From contig JAZRGK010000080.1 of the NCBI GenBank assembly GCA_045644145.1, positions 62,001 through 126,000 on the forward strand: a stretch of DNA of 64,000 bases. Direction: 5' to 3'. This document shows, in pieces, positions 33,877-41,797 of this stretch. A program made the translations under genes and the position numbers. The DNA is from Flemingiibacterium sp045644145. Lineage in GTDB: Bacteria; Bacillota; Clostridia; Oscillospirales; CAG-272. The notes below the pieces were generated by a model that searched no databases, was not told the DNA's origin, and saw nothing but the letters and a program-made list of their open reading frames with translations. Position 1 is the stretch's first letter. The number at the start of each line of letters is the position of its first letter.

Positions 33877-35472
33877 TTAATTCATATAATCATAGTAAAA
33901 AACAAATCCGAACCAATTTCGATTTACGAAATAGTTCGGATTTGTTACGTTTGGTGACCCTAAAGAGTCCACAGACGAACACTCGGAGAGTGCGCTTTCT
34001 ACGTCAGAAATGGTAATATTTACACCTATATGACCGCCTCCGGAGGGGTCAAACACGATTTTTGCATGATCATCGTACAGGTATATGGCTACAATAAAGT
34101 TTTTTATAAGATTTTCACGGTATTTTGGATCGTCTATATCACCGTTCCGGAACGATAGGAGAAATGTCTTTAGTTCTTCTACATTGATTTCCGGTATATT
34201 AACGGTAAGCTCGGCAAGCTGTGCCTTCACTTTTGCCTGGTCAGATTCAAGCTCAATCAGCCTGCTCTTTGTGGTATCTGTGAGTACACCTGCCTCGATG
34301 GCACGCATAATGTTTTGTATTGCCACATCGTTGGCTTTTTTTCGTTCTTCAAGAATCACGATGTCCGGGTTATCCCGTTGCTCATCGAAGTACCGTGCAA
34401 CGCCTTCGGCAATCTGCGTAATAACCGGCTCATTCAAGATGTGCTGGTAAACACCCATTGCTACATCGTATTCGAGCTGATCTCGTCGGACGTCTTTCTT
34501 TCGGCATCCTCCGCCGGATCGTTTATCTTTGCAAGCGTAATAGTGGTGTTTTGTTCCTGATTTGCTTGTACCGCACATTCCTATCATCGGCTCTCCGCAT
34601 TCACCACAGAAGAGAAGTCCCGTAAGAAGGTATCTTTCGTTGGTGCGGCTTTTGCCGCGCGGATTCTTTTTGTTTTTCAAAATATACTGTACCTCCTCGA
34701 ATTGATGTTTTTCGATTATTTGAGGCATACCACCTTCGACGCGGATTCCGTCGAATATGTATGTACCCGTGTAGCGTTCATTTGATACGATAGTAGCGAA
34801 GCTGTTCTTGCCCCATTCGTTGCCACGACGATTTTTTATACCTCTCGCGTTGAGATCGGCGGCGATACTCATAAACATCTCGCCTGCTTCCACGCGAGCG
34901 AATATTTCTTTAACTATTGGGGCGGTGGTTTCGTCTATTACGAAGTGCCCGGCTTTGTCCGATTTATACCCATACGGCGCAGGACCGTTTGCGCGGCACT
35001 TCATAGCGTTGTCGGCTTGGTTGCGCTTTATATCCTCGCTCAAATTCTCGCTGTAAAACTGATTGAGATTCATCATTGTACGCCTTGCGAATCTGCCGGA
35101 GGCGTTATCCGCAAAGGCTTCTTTAGCGTAGAAGACTTGTATGCCGTATTTATCCATTTCGCTTTCAAATATGAGCGCGTTGACCATATTTCGGGCGATA
35201 CGGCTTGATTTGTAAGCGATTACAGCGGCGAAGACACCTTTTTCAGCATCCCGGCGAAGCTTCTGATACTGCGGTCGGCGGTCGGAACGTCCCGATACTG
35301 CGCTGTCTGCATAGACGCCGACAACAGAAAGATTATTGGCAGCGGCATACGCCTTGCACTCTGCAACTTGCTGTTCTATGGATTCTTCGCGCTGATTATG
35401 CGATGAAAAGCGAGCATATATCACGGCAGGTATTTCGCCGAGAGGGGATATTTGCTTGTTTGTTCGCGCCAT
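33877..35472 (-). CDS. Large serine recombinase (prophage integrase)
   Basis: A 531-residue serine integrase that joins attP and attB. The resolvase domain (about 12-165) has the nucleophile Ser in IYARFSSHNQREESIEQQ and YKSSRIARN. The recombinase domain (about 190-290) and the zinc ribbon CGECGEPM...YYACKDKRSGGGC (about 320-365) follow, then a coiled coil. The ATG at 35472 has AAAGGAG; the frame extends 39 codons further upstream without a binding site. The last about 30 residues are encoded across a hairpin (33902-33945) and look like read-through of a terminator. It is the outermost gene of the prophage, transcribed towards the chromosome. Confidence 0.93.
   Translation of the reverse strand: MARTNKQISPLGEIPAVIYARFSSHNQREESIEQQVAECKAYAAANNLSVVGVYADSAVSGRSDRRPQYQKLRRDAEKGVFAAVIAYKSSRIARNMVNALIFESEMDKYGIQVFYAKEAFADNASGRFARRTMMNLNQFYSENLSEDIKRNQADNAMKCRANGPAPYGYKSDKAGHFVIDETTAPIVKEIFARVEAGEMFMSIAADLNARGIKNRRGNEWGKNSFATIVSNERYTGTYIFDGIRVEGGMPQIIEKHQFEEVQYILKNKKNPRGKSRTNERYLLTGLLFCGECGEPMIGMCGTSKSGTKHHYYACKDKRSGGGCRKKDVRRDQLEYDVAMGVYQHILNEPVITQIAEGVARYFDEQRDNPDIVILEERKKANDVAIQNIMRAIEAGVLTDTTKSRLIELESDQAKVKAQLAELTVNIPEINVEELKTFLLSFRNGDIDDPKYRENLIKNFIVAIYLYDDHAKIVFDPSGGGHIGVNITISDVESALSECSSVDSLGSPNVTNPNYFVNRNWFGFVFYYDYMN
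33902..33945. repeat. 12-bp inverted repeat within the 3' end of the integrase gene
   Basis: ACAAATCCGAAC (33902-33913) and its exact complement (33934-33945) flank a 20-base centre that is itself partly palindromic (AATTTCG/CGAAAT). It could be the integrase terminator or part of the left attachment region. Confidence 0.6.
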
Positions 35473-35512
35473 GTATATGCTCCTTTCTGTGTTGTGCGGG
35501 AGAGGGGATTTT

Positions 35513-36229
35513 TTACACCCTACCAATAACACGACCAACGCATTTGATTGTGTCGTATTGGCTGAATTTAATATCCTTATACTTTTCATTGAGGGAGATC
35601 AGACGGTCTACCCCATATTTTTTTATATAGCCATCGCCGTTGACGATGTATACGCCGACTTCGCCCTCATCGAGCGCGTCACATTGTTCAACAAGCACTA
35701 CGTCGCCGTCATAGTATATTGGTTCCATGCTGTCGCCCGATATGGTAAGCGCGAAATCCGCTTGACGAGCTTCGGGAGAATCGGGAACAGATATAGTTTC
35801 CCATGCATTGTTATCATCAAGCATAAAACCGATTCCGGCAGATACCTTATACAAGCTGTGGCGAATGGAATACATGGGTTGCTTTTTCTCCGGCTTTATA
35901 GGTGTTATGCTACGAGTGTATTCTTCGTCAAGAACCATACCCATTATCTTTTTGCCGTGTGCATCAAGCATACGGTATTTTTTTATCATCTCGCGTTCTG
36001 AAGCGCTTAATATATCGCCCTTCATTGATTCTATTTCATCTTGATACAAATAGTTTGCATCACATTTTAATGCGGCGAAGAGCTTTATAAGAATATTCTC
36101 ATTAGGTGAGCTTATTCCGCTTTCATAGTTTCCTATGCTCCCTTTTGAAACACCAACCAATTTAGCAAGCTCGGGCTGTGTGTAACCGAGTTCTTCCCGG
36201 CGTTGCTTGATTCTTGTGCTTAAACTCAT
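35513..36229 (-). CDS. Prophage repressor, XRE helix-turn-helix plus S24 LexA-like peptidase
   Basis: The 238-residue CI-type repressor keeps the lytic promoter shut. An N-terminal HTH (GYTQPELAKLVGVSKGSIGNYE, about residues 16-37) is joined to an S24 domain. That domain has the self-cleavage site Ala-Gly in YKVSAGIGF, the nucleophile Ser in ISGDSMEP and the Lys in GYIKKYG. It should therefore be cleaved upon RecA activation, making the phage SOS-inducible. The ATG at 36229 has an AGAGG site; the longer frame from 36334 runs over the promoter. It is divergent from the Cro-like gene. Confidence 0.94.
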   Translation of the reverse strand: MSLSTRIKQRREELGYTQPELAKLVGVSKGSIGNYESGISSPNENILIKLFAALKCDANYLYQDEIESMKGDILSASEREMIKKYRMLDAHGKKIMGMVLDEEYTRSITPIKPEKKQPMYSIRHSLYKVSAGIGFMLDDNNAWETISVPDSPEARQADFALTISGDSMEPIYYDGDVVLVEQCDALDEGEVGVYIVNGDGYIKKYGVDRLISLNEKYKDIKFSQYDTIKCVGRVIGRV

Positions 36230-36265
36230 AATTAAAACCTCTTTTATCATTGAAGTTACAACACG

Positions 36266-36294
36266 ATTATAACACACACGAGAGTACAAGTCAA
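36266..36294 (-). promoter_or_regulatory. Repressor maintenance promoter (PRM-like)
   Basis: On the minus strand TTGACT and TATAAT are 17 bases apart. A TACAAGT/ACTTGTA inverted pair (36285-36291 and 36310-36316) lies between this and the rightward promoter and may be an operator. Confidence 0.75.
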
Positions 36295-36324
36295 GAAAAA
36301 TCTCAAAAAACTTGTAAAAAACTC

Positions 36325-36353
36325 TTGACATCACAAGAAATATATGCTATAAT
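36325..36353 (+). promoter_or_regulatory. Early rightward promoter (PR-like)
   Basis: Exact TTGACA and TATAAT with a 17-base spacer. ACTTG-type half-sites occur before and after it (36310, 36371), consistent with repressor control. Confidence 0.85.
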
Positions 36354-36387
36354 GCAAATGGTCACAAAAAACTTGGGAGGTGATAAC

Positions 36388-36612
36388 GTGGATGGCATTG
36401 CTGAAAATACACGCAATCTCATTAGGGAGAGGGGATTAAAGAATAAAGCGGTAGCTGTTCGGGCTGGATATTCAGAGAAGCAATTCAGCAGGATAATGAC
36501 CGGTGCGAAGCCTATGCGGAGTGAAGATATACTACGAATATCACAGGCACTCGGCGTAACACCTAATGAATTGTTTGGTATACCTGATACGGCAGAGCAG
36601 GAAGGAGGGTGA
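36388..36612 (+). CDS. Cro-like XRE regulator
   Basis: A 74-residue protein that is a single helix-turn-helix domain (NKAVAVRAGYSEKQFSRIMTG, then LRISQALGVTPNELFG). It starts with GTG after GGGAGGTGATAAC. As the first gene of the rightward early operon, opposite the S24 repressor, it should be the Cro counterpart that turns off repressor synthesis. Upstream in-frame ATGs would place the start inside the promoter, so they are rejected. Confidence 0.88.
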   Translation: MDGIAENTRNLIRERGLKNKAVAVRAGYSEKQFSRIMTGAKPMRSEDILRISQALGVTPNELFGIPDTAEQEGG

Positions 36613-36617
36613 GAGGA

Positions 36618-36884
36618 ATGGAGAACCAATGCGACATCGAAAGCGAATTTGCTGAAACTTTCAGACATGCAGTTGCGGAAAGCCAAAAAGAACCAATTTC
36701 CGAATACGCGTCTGATGCGCGCGCATTACACAACATCGCTTTATTAAGCGAAGTATATCGGAAACTGGTTGATGGAATTATTCGGGTTGAACAAAGCGAA
36801 GAACTGTACAAGTATTATACGGAATTGGACCGTGCGTTTCGCAAAGTCATCAAATGTGAGTCTACTGACATAATGCTTGAGTGA
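36618..36884 (+). CDS. Small prophage early protein, unknown function
   Basis: 88 residues, mainly helical and acidic, with no recognisable domain. The ATG at 36618 has GGAGG ten bases upstream. It lies directly after the Cro-like gene and ends at a terminator-like hairpin facing a minus-strand gene. Confidence 0.65.
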   Translation: MENQCDIESEFAETFRHAVAESQKEPISEYASDARALHNIALLSEVYRKLVDGIIRVEQSEELYKYYTELDRAFRKVIKCESTDIMLE

Positions 36885-36892
36885 TAAAAAAC

Positions 36893-36924
36893 GTGTGCTA
36901 TTGAGGGGCTACTCAACAGCACAC
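36893..36924. terminator. Hairpin between convergent early genes
   Basis: GTGTGCTATTGAG pairs with CTCAACAGCACAC (one mismatch). Confidence 0.65.
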
Positions 36925-36937
36925 AGGGGTATCGAAA

Positions 36938-37108
36938 TTACTGCTTGTTTAGGTTGTTGTACTCAATTAGGATATCACATATCATCTTTGCGTTCATTCG
37001 ATAAATTTCTTTGATAAGTTTTGTTGTTGCATTGTCGTTGACGAGGCGACTTGAATACTTATCAAGAACTTTGTCGCAGATAGTTTTTATGTCTTTTTCA
37101 TCTATCAT
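36938..37108 (-). CDS. 56-residue prophage protein on the opposite strand
   Basis: Begins MIDEKDIKTICDKVLDKYSS and is helical and charged throughout, with no known domain. It is supported by an unusually strong ribosome binding site, GAAAGGAGGTGATGACCCA directly before the ATG. It is the only minus-strand gene inside the rightward early region, so it could be expressed in the lysogen. Confidence 0.7.
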   Translation of the reverse strand: MIDEKDIKTICDKVLDKYSSRLVNDNATTKLIKEIYRMNAKMICDILIEYNNLNKQ

Positions 37109-37217
37109 TGGGTCATCACCTCCTTTCTAAGGTGATTATATCACAAACAATCACAAAAATCAACAATTTCAGGAATTCCTAAAAGCAACAAAACACAAAA
37201 AACAAAGGAGAAAAACC

Positions 37218-37463
37218 ATGGAAAACAAAAAATCACCATTACCGGAGCACGTTATCCGTGCAATGCGCAGGGATGACGGCTACATTAGAGCAGAGGCTAC
37301 AGCAAAAGGGGTGAGATATATTGTCCACCTTCTTACCGCCAATGGCTACAAGCGGCATTGCAGTATTTCGTATATCCAATTTCACCGGCTTTACAAAGAG
37401 GGTTATATCAAGCACGCTGGCGACGGCAAGTGGAAGCTGACCGATAAGGGAAAGGAGGGGTAA
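37218..37463 (+). CDS. Small winged-helix-like prophage protein
   Basis: 81 residues. The second half (ISYIQFHRLYKEGYIKHAGDGKWKLTDKG) has the helix and wing pattern of a winged helix, suggesting nucleic acid binding. The ATG follows CAAAGGAGAAAAACC. It begins a run of tightly packed early genes. The specific role is unknown. Confidence 0.65.
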   Translation: MENKKSPLPEHVIRAMRRDDGYIRAEATAKGVRYIVHLLTANGYKRHCSISYIQFHRLYKEGYIKHAGDGKWKLTDKGKEG

Positions 37464-37466
37464 GCC

Positions 37467-37637
37467 GTGGCAAGACCTATACCGGAAGTGAAAATGTTAG
37501 AACCCGGAGAACAGTTGCAAGTTAACCTTGATGCGTGGTCGCCTTGGAAACGTGATCGCTTTTACAAAAACACACTTGATGCGTTTAATCGTTGGAAAAA
37601 AGAACAGTCGGAGGCGACAGCAGATGGGCAAGCATGA
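37467..37637 (+). CDS. 56-residue prophage protein, unknown function
   Basis: Starts with GTG after AAAGGAGGGGTAAGCC, three bases past the previous stop. The centre is rich in Trp and basic residues (DAWSPWKRDRFYKNTLDAFNRW). Its end overlaps the next start by 14 bases. No family is recognised. Confidence 0.6.
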   Translation: MARPIPEVKMLEPGEQLQVNLDAWSPWKRDRFYKNTLDAFNRWKKEQSEATADGQA

Positions 37638-37872
37638 AGAACGGCTTGAACGAGCGACGCGCCGCAAGCTCGTGAAGCTGTGTAATAGGCAATACACCGT
37701 ATCAGAAGCGGTGGCGAAGTACGACAGGGCACATTCGCATTACCAAAAGCTCGTGCGTACCGGCGACGGTGGCGAAAGCTCTGGTGCCCTTATAGCAGAC
37801 ACTGTGGCATATATCAACGCACTTGCAAGGTATTGCAGTATGCGCGGTGTTGCGCTGAGAGAAATAAGATGA
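37624..37872 (+). CDS. 82-residue prophage protein, unknown function
   Basis: Basic helical N-terminus (MGKHEERLERATRRKLVKLC). The ATG has CGGAGG nine bases upstream, inside the preceding gene. No domain is recognised. It is part of the early small-gene string. Confidence 0.6.
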   Translation: MGKHEERLERATRRKLVKLCNRQYTVSEAVAKYDRAHSHYQKLVRTGDGGESSGALIADTVAYINALARYCSMRGVALREIR

Positions 37873-37888
37873 AAGGAGAATAAAACAA

Positions 37889-38468
37889 ATGATAAACCTC
37901 AGCAAACTGTACGACAGCGAGCGGTGCCGGCTCATGAGCATCATCAAGACCGGCAAAAAGGAAACGCCGGGCGTGCTCCACTTTAAGGGACTGCCCACCG
38001 CAATCGGAGGCGGTACAAAGGTGCGAGCCATCGAGGACGGCGTTGTAATGTATGTAGGGCAGTGCCACGACATCCACAGCCGTGACAGATGGCGCGGCTT
38101 GATCGTGTCCATTCAAGGGCGTAACGGCACAATCGTTTCCTACGAGCGGTTATCAATCGCTACCGCCAAAGAGGGCGAATACATACACGCCGGTGAGCCT
38201 ATCGGCTACGAGGGCAACACGGGAAGGGGGCAGGGAAATATACCTGGCTATCAGATTCGAGCGCAACGAGCGTCTTGTTAACGGCTGTGAATACCTCGGC
38301 ATACCGGAAAAGCTTCAGGAGTTCAGAAACGTATCTGAAAGTGCAGAGGAATTGGTATGCAAAGTCTGCCGTTTCGACAGCAAAGAGCGTTACGGAATCA
38401 GAAGCTTACCCTGCGCGGACAGCATATGGGATAAGGTCCTTGCGGCATTTGAATCAAGGAGAGCATGA
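37889..38468 (+). pseudogene. Degenerate M23-peptidase-like protein with a frameshift
   Basis: The first frame (to 38281) reads GTKVRAIEDGVVMYVG and AGEPIGYEGNTGRGQG, the beta fold of LytM/M23 proteins. It then runs into unrelated residues. The natural continuation, AIRFERNERLVNGCEYLGIPE, is in the next frame and ends at 38468. Removing one G from the run of five at 38226-38230 joins the two into a protein of about 193 residues. The metal ligands of active M23 enzymes (HxxxD and HxH) are not both present, so it was probably a non-enzymatic fold. It may be a real mutation, a +1 recoding site or a sequencing error. Confidence 0.65.
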
Positions 38469-38481
38469 AAGGAGCAGTACC

Positions 38482-38700
38482 ATGACACTTTTACTATCAG
38501 TATTATACATAGTATACTTCACCCACCACAGCATACGCCGCTTTGCGCCCTGCTTCCTCGCGGTATCGGGGGACATGCCGTTGTCTGATGTGCGTGTAAG
38601 GCGTGCGAGGCGTGTGAGTCTTGCGTACATCGCAGGTGCGCTTATCTATGCGGCGGCGTGGGCGATGGTGCTTGCGACTGCTATAGCGATGATGTATTAA
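38482..38700 (+). CDS. Small two-helix prophage membrane protein
   Basis: 72 residues with a hydrophobic N-terminus (MTLLLSVLYIVYF), a basic middle (VRVRRARRV) and a second hydrophobic helix at the end. The ATG has AAAGGAGCAGTACC upstream. No family is recognised; the position in the early region makes a holin unlikely. Confidence 0.6.
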   Translation: MTLLLSVLYIVYFTHHSIRRFAPCFLAVSGDMPLSDVRVRRARRVSLAYIAGALIYAAAWAMVLATAIAMMY

Positions 38701-38720
38701 TTCAAAAGGAGTATAGAATC

Positions 38721-39386
38721 ATGTGCAAAATGAAATCGGCTATTATCTTAAAAGACAGGGTATTCATCCCCGACTACGACAGCCACAGCGATATGTTAGA
38801 GGAGCTTAAAATTGCTGACACCCGTACAAACGCAGAACGGCTTTTCGTTCGTGTGGAGCTTTCGCCGAGTGACGGTGACGTGTTCAGCGACATTGATACA
38901 TGGGTGTTCAATGTAGATCAGGACATACGCCCCGAGTGGTTTGTTGAGGAAGTAGACAAGGCGCGTATGGTGGAAGCTGTTAAGGCGTGGGCAAAAGACC
39001 ATATCCATATCGGCGTGGACGGCTTAAAGATAGACAGCGGAAGCAATCACTATATCAAGGATTGCAAGGGTGTTGAAATCTGCAACAGCACCGTCGAGGC
39101 GTATGACAACAGCACCGTCAAGGCGTGGGGCAACAGCACCGTCAAGGCGTGGGGCAACAGCACCGTCGAGGCGTGTGGCAACAGCACCGTCGAGGCGTGG
39201 GGCAACAGCACCGTCGAGGCGTGGGGCAACAGCACCGTCGTTAAACTCGAATATTCAGCGTTTGACAAGGCACATTTGGTACTCTCCGACAACGCCACAT
39301 TCAAAGATTGTGCGGCAAAAATCATATATCAGTCGGGCGATTGGGAGCTTCGACTTGTAGGAAAGGATGGCAAAATTGGAATCTGA
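38721..39386 (+). CDS. Repeat-solenoid prophage protein with seven NSTV octapeptides
   Basis: 221 residues. The N-terminal 115 residues are non-repetitive. Then eight-residue units of the form GNSTVEAW occur seven times (about 118-173), encoded by near-identical 24-base DNA repeats. A capping segment follows. Regular short repeats with small residues at fixed positions suggest a right-handed beta-helix or similar solenoid. I have seen comparable repeats in other phage proteins without a known function. The ATG has AAAAGGAG eleven bases upstream. Confidence 0.7.
   Translation: MCKMKSAIILKDRVFIPDYDSHSDMLEELKIADTRTNAERLFVRVELSPSDGDVFSDIDTWVFNVDQDIRPEWFVEEVDKARMVEAVKAWAKDHIHIGVDGLKIDSGSNHYIKDCKGVEICNSTVEAYDNSTVKAWGNSTVKAWGNSTVEACGNSTVEAWGNSTVEAWGNSTVVKLEYSAFDKAHLVLSDNATFKDCAAKIIYQSGDWELRLVGKDGKIGI
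39082..39240 (+). repeat. 24-base in-frame tandem repeat (about seven copies)
   Basis: Units of the form AACAGCACCGTCGAGGCGTG plus four bases recur without gaps. Changes are mostly G/A at one position (Glu/Lys) and a few at the Trp codon. Copy number changes would keep the frame. Confidence 0.92.
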
Positions 39387-39546
39387 TATAAAAGCCGCAG
39401 AGGAGCGCTACGTTCGTGATCTGACGGCGGAGAATACTGAACTGCGAAAAAGGCTGTGTGAGCTGTCCGATGTTATAACGGAGATAGAAACTACACTGTA
39501 TTCTGATATCGAGGTTCGGAGAGGGCATAAGGTGGTTTTCTTATGA
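39367..39546 (+). CDS. 59-residue coiled-coil prophage protein
   Basis: MAKLESDIKAAEERYVRDLT and the following AENTELRKRLCELSDVITEIE form a clear heptad pattern. The start overlaps the end of the solenoid gene and the stop overlaps the next start (ATGA). The binding site AGGAAAGG is very close to the ATG. Function unknown. Confidence 0.6.
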   Translation: MAKLESDIKAAEERYVRDLTAENTELRKRLCELSDVITEIETTLYSDIEVRRGHKVVFL

Positions 39547-39908
39547 TGATGACGGCAGAGGAGATAAGACGTGACCATAGGCTTGCGAAGAACCCGGAAG
39601 CGCAGGTGGAAATACTTGCCGACATTAACGAGGTTACACCAAAGATCATCCGGCGTATCATTGCCGGACAGAGTATTGAGGAAGTCATGGATCGAAAGCC
39701 GCCCCAAGCTCGCAAGTCACGGTATGTGCCGAATGGCAAAATAAAGCATTGGACAACAGAAGAGAAAGAACGGCTCGGGCAGATGTGGCGAGAGGGATGT
39801 AATCTTGATGAAATCTCCGCTGTGCTCGGACGTTCTCAAAGTTCCGTCAAGAGTGCGCTGTATCAATACAAGCTATCTTTGCGGTGCAAAAAGAAAAGCC
39901 GCATTTGA
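39543..39908 (+). CDS. Prophage regulator with SANT/GcrA-like helix-turn-helix
   Basis: 121 residues. The C-terminal domain WTTEEKERLGQMWREGCNLD followed by EISAVLGRSQSSVKSALYQY is a SANT/Myb- or GcrA-like DNA-binding motif. The N-terminal half contains a second helix-turn-helix-like segment (EVTPKIIRRIIAGQSIEEVM). It overlaps the previous gene by four bases. Probably a regulator of early or middle transcription; targets unknown. Confidence 0.7.
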   Translation: MMMTAEEIRRDHRLAKNPEAQVEILADINEVTPKIIRRIIAGQSIEEVMDRKPPQARKSRYVPNGKIKHWTTEEKERLGQMWREGCNLDEISAVLGRSQSSVKSALYQYKLSLRCKKKSRI

Positions 39909-40033
39909 TGCGCCAACATCAAACACGGCAAAAGTGTGATCTTTCGTAGGAAAGATTACATATACAGTACCAATATTGTAACACAATTATTGATATTTTG
40001 CAAGTAGTTTTAAGAAAAAAGTTAGGAGGCGAT

Positions 40034-40255
40034 ATGGTGTACGTTAATTACGGTCAGATATCGAATCAGCAGGCATCGTATCTTATCGGATGGGTAGTAG
40101 ATCACATGCCGAGGATCTACTACACGGGATATTACGACCACAAAAGCGGCAGTTTTATGCTGTATCCGCGAAATGTGGCGTGTCCCGGCAGCTACGCGCC
40201 GGAGCTGTATCAGAAGCGGCGTGTGTATGCGTCCGATATTAAGCCTGCGAGATAA
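40034..40255 (+). CDS. 73-residue prophage protein, unknown function
   Basis: Tyr-rich small protein (GYYDHKSGSFMLYPRN) with no known domain. The ATG at 40034 has AGGAGGCGAT upstream. A 125-base spacer without a gene precedes it (39909-40033). Confidence 0.6.
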   Translation: MVYVNYGQISNQQASYLIGWVVDHMPRIYYTGYYDHKSGSFMLYPRNVACPGSYAPELYQKRRVYASDIKPAR

Positions 40256-40264
40256 GGAGAGAAA

Positions 40265-40408
40265 ATGAAACCACAATACATATTCCCGATAATACTCATC
40301 ACGCTTGACATTGTCGCGGCAGTGTGGTATGGATTAGCGCATGATACGCGCATGGTTATATATTGGATTGCCGCGGCGGTACTTAATGCGGCGGTTACGT
40401 TTAAGTGA
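40265..40408 (+). CDS. 47-residue two-helix membrane protein
   Basis: Two hydrophobic helices separated by HDTRM, preceded by GATAAGGAGAGAAA. The protein begins MKPQYIFPIILITLD. Function unknown. Confidence 0.6.
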   Translation: MKPQYIFPIILITLDIVAAVWYGLAHDTRMVIYWIAAAVLNAAVTFK

Positions 40409-40418
40409 GGTGGGGGAG

Positions 40419-41177
40419 ATGACTATCAAAACAAAGCTATACCACGACAATTTCCAAAACTACAAGCGGTACAACATACCGCGTGCACAGCTTGTAATAG
40501 CCGATATACCGTATAACGTGGGAGATAAGGCTTACGGCTCGAATCCCATGTGGTATGTCGGTGGCGACAACAAGAACGGTGAAAGCAAGCATGCAAAGTC
40601 GGCGTTCTTCAACGGCGACGGCGATTTTAACCTCAACGAGTATTTCCATTTCTGCCACAAGCTTCTGCGCAAAGAACCGAAAGAGCGCGGCAAAGCTCCG
40701 TGCATGATTATATTCTGCGCATTTGAGCAGATGGCACCGCTTATTGAGCTTGCACGGAAGCACGGATATATGCACTACATACCGCTTATCTTCTGCAAGA
40801 ACTACTCGGCGCAGGTACTTAAGGCTAATATGCGAATCGTAGGTGCTACGGAATATGCGCTGTGCTTGTACCGGGACAAGCTTCCGAAGTTCAACAACAT
40901 GGGCGAGGATGGCAAGCGGCATATGGTGTTCAACCACTTCGAGTGGAAGCGTGACAATAGCAAGGAGTACCCGAAGATACACCCGACACAGAAGCCCGTA
41001 TCGGTGTTAAAGCGGCTTATCGAAATATTTACCGACGAGGGCGACGTAGTAATAGACCCATGCGCCGGAAGCGGAAGCACGCTTCGCGCGGCTCGGGAGT
41101 GTGGGCGAAACAGTTATGGATTTGAAGTAAGCCGCAAGTTTTACCGTGAGGCTATGGAGAAGATGTTAGGCAATTAA
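40419..41177 (+). CDS. Prophage beta-class DNA methyltransferase
   Basis: 252 residues. The catalytic motif IV appears first as ADIPYNVG (normally DPPY), and the AdoMet-binding motif I comes last as VIDPCAGSGSTL, the order of beta-class N6-adenine/N4-cytosine enzymes. HPTQKPVSVLKRLIE is also typical. Phages use such orphan methylases to hide from host restriction. No cognate restriction gene is present. The first Pro of motif IV is Ile, as I recall in related Firmicutes phage enzymes, so activity is likely but not certain. The ATG has GGGGGAG directly upstream. Confidence 0.85.
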   Translation: MTIKTKLYHDNFQNYKRYNIPRAQLVIADIPYNVGDKAYGSNPMWYVGGDNKNGESKHAKSAFFNGDGDFNLNEYFHFCHKLLRKEPKERGKAPCMIIFCAFEQMAPLIELARKHGYMHYIPLIFCKNYSAQVLKANMRIVGATEYALCLYRDKLPKFNNMGEDGKRHMVFNHFEWKRDNSKEYPKIHPTQKPVSVLKRLIEIFTDEGDVVIDPCAGSGSTLRAARECGRNSYGFEVSRKFYREAMEKMLGN

Positions 41178-41200
41178 CAACAGTGAAAGGAGCAATAACA

Positions 41201-41797
41201 ATGGAAAAATTCACATGGGAAGCGTTTCGCAGTAAGCGAATAGCGGTGAGATGCCGCACAGAGGCAGAGGCAAGAGAGTTTCTTGAATTTTGCAGGCGCG
41301 CCGGATTTACATGGGGCAACTTTGCCGAGATAATACCGGACAAATACACGCACTACGGTGAGTACAGCGAGTACACCTGCTACATAGCGGGGTGCGATCT
41401 TCCGTGGATGCAGTACCGTTCGCTTTCGTGGGTGCTCGACCACGAGTATACCGTGAGATTCGCCGATGAGGTTATGCGCGAGCTTTGCGAGGCAAAAGCA
41501 ACTGAATGTGGTCATGTGAGCATCAAGTTAAAGGCGGTTAGTGAGCCGCCAAAGGAAACAATAAACCCTCATGCCGCGCGTTGGCGCGATGCGGAGGCAG
41601 ACAAGCCTACTGAGAGTGGAGAATACTTCGTTATTGTCAGATGGATAGCCGACGGTGCATTCCACACAGGGAAAGAAATAGCAATGTTTAATGCTGTAAA
41701 CGGTGGGTTCGGAAATGTAGATACGCTCGAAGGTGAATATGTTATCACCCATTGGCTTGACGGTGTTCCGCCTGCTCCGGAGGTGGTTGTGCGGTGA
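41201..41797 (+). CDS. Prophage protein with DUF551-like C-terminus
   Basis: 198 residues. The last 65 residues (WRDAEADKPTESGEYFVIVR and ITHWLDGVPPAPE) resemble DUF551, a common small phage domain of unknown function. The first 110 residues include WGNFAEIIPDKYTHYG and have no match I recognise. The ATG at 41201 has AAAGGAG nine bases before it. Confidence 0.65.
   Translation: MEKFTWEAFRSKRIAVRCRTEAEAREFLEFCRRAGFTWGNFAEIIPDKYTHYGEYSEYTCYIAGCDLPWMQYRSLSWVLDHEYTVRFADEVMRELCEAKATECGHVSIKLKAVSEPPKETINPHAARWRDAEADKPTESGEYFVIVRWIADGAFHTGKEIAMFNAVNGGFGNVDTLEGEYVITHWLDGVPPAPEVVVR

Noticed and set aside
39082..39240. CRISPR-like array
   Set aside because: The repeats are directly abutting with no spacers and are coding.
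39050..39360. Extra open frames on both strands over the 24-base repeats
   Set aside because: Repeats without stop codons keep several frames open; only the frame from 38721 has a binding site and flanking non-repeat domains.
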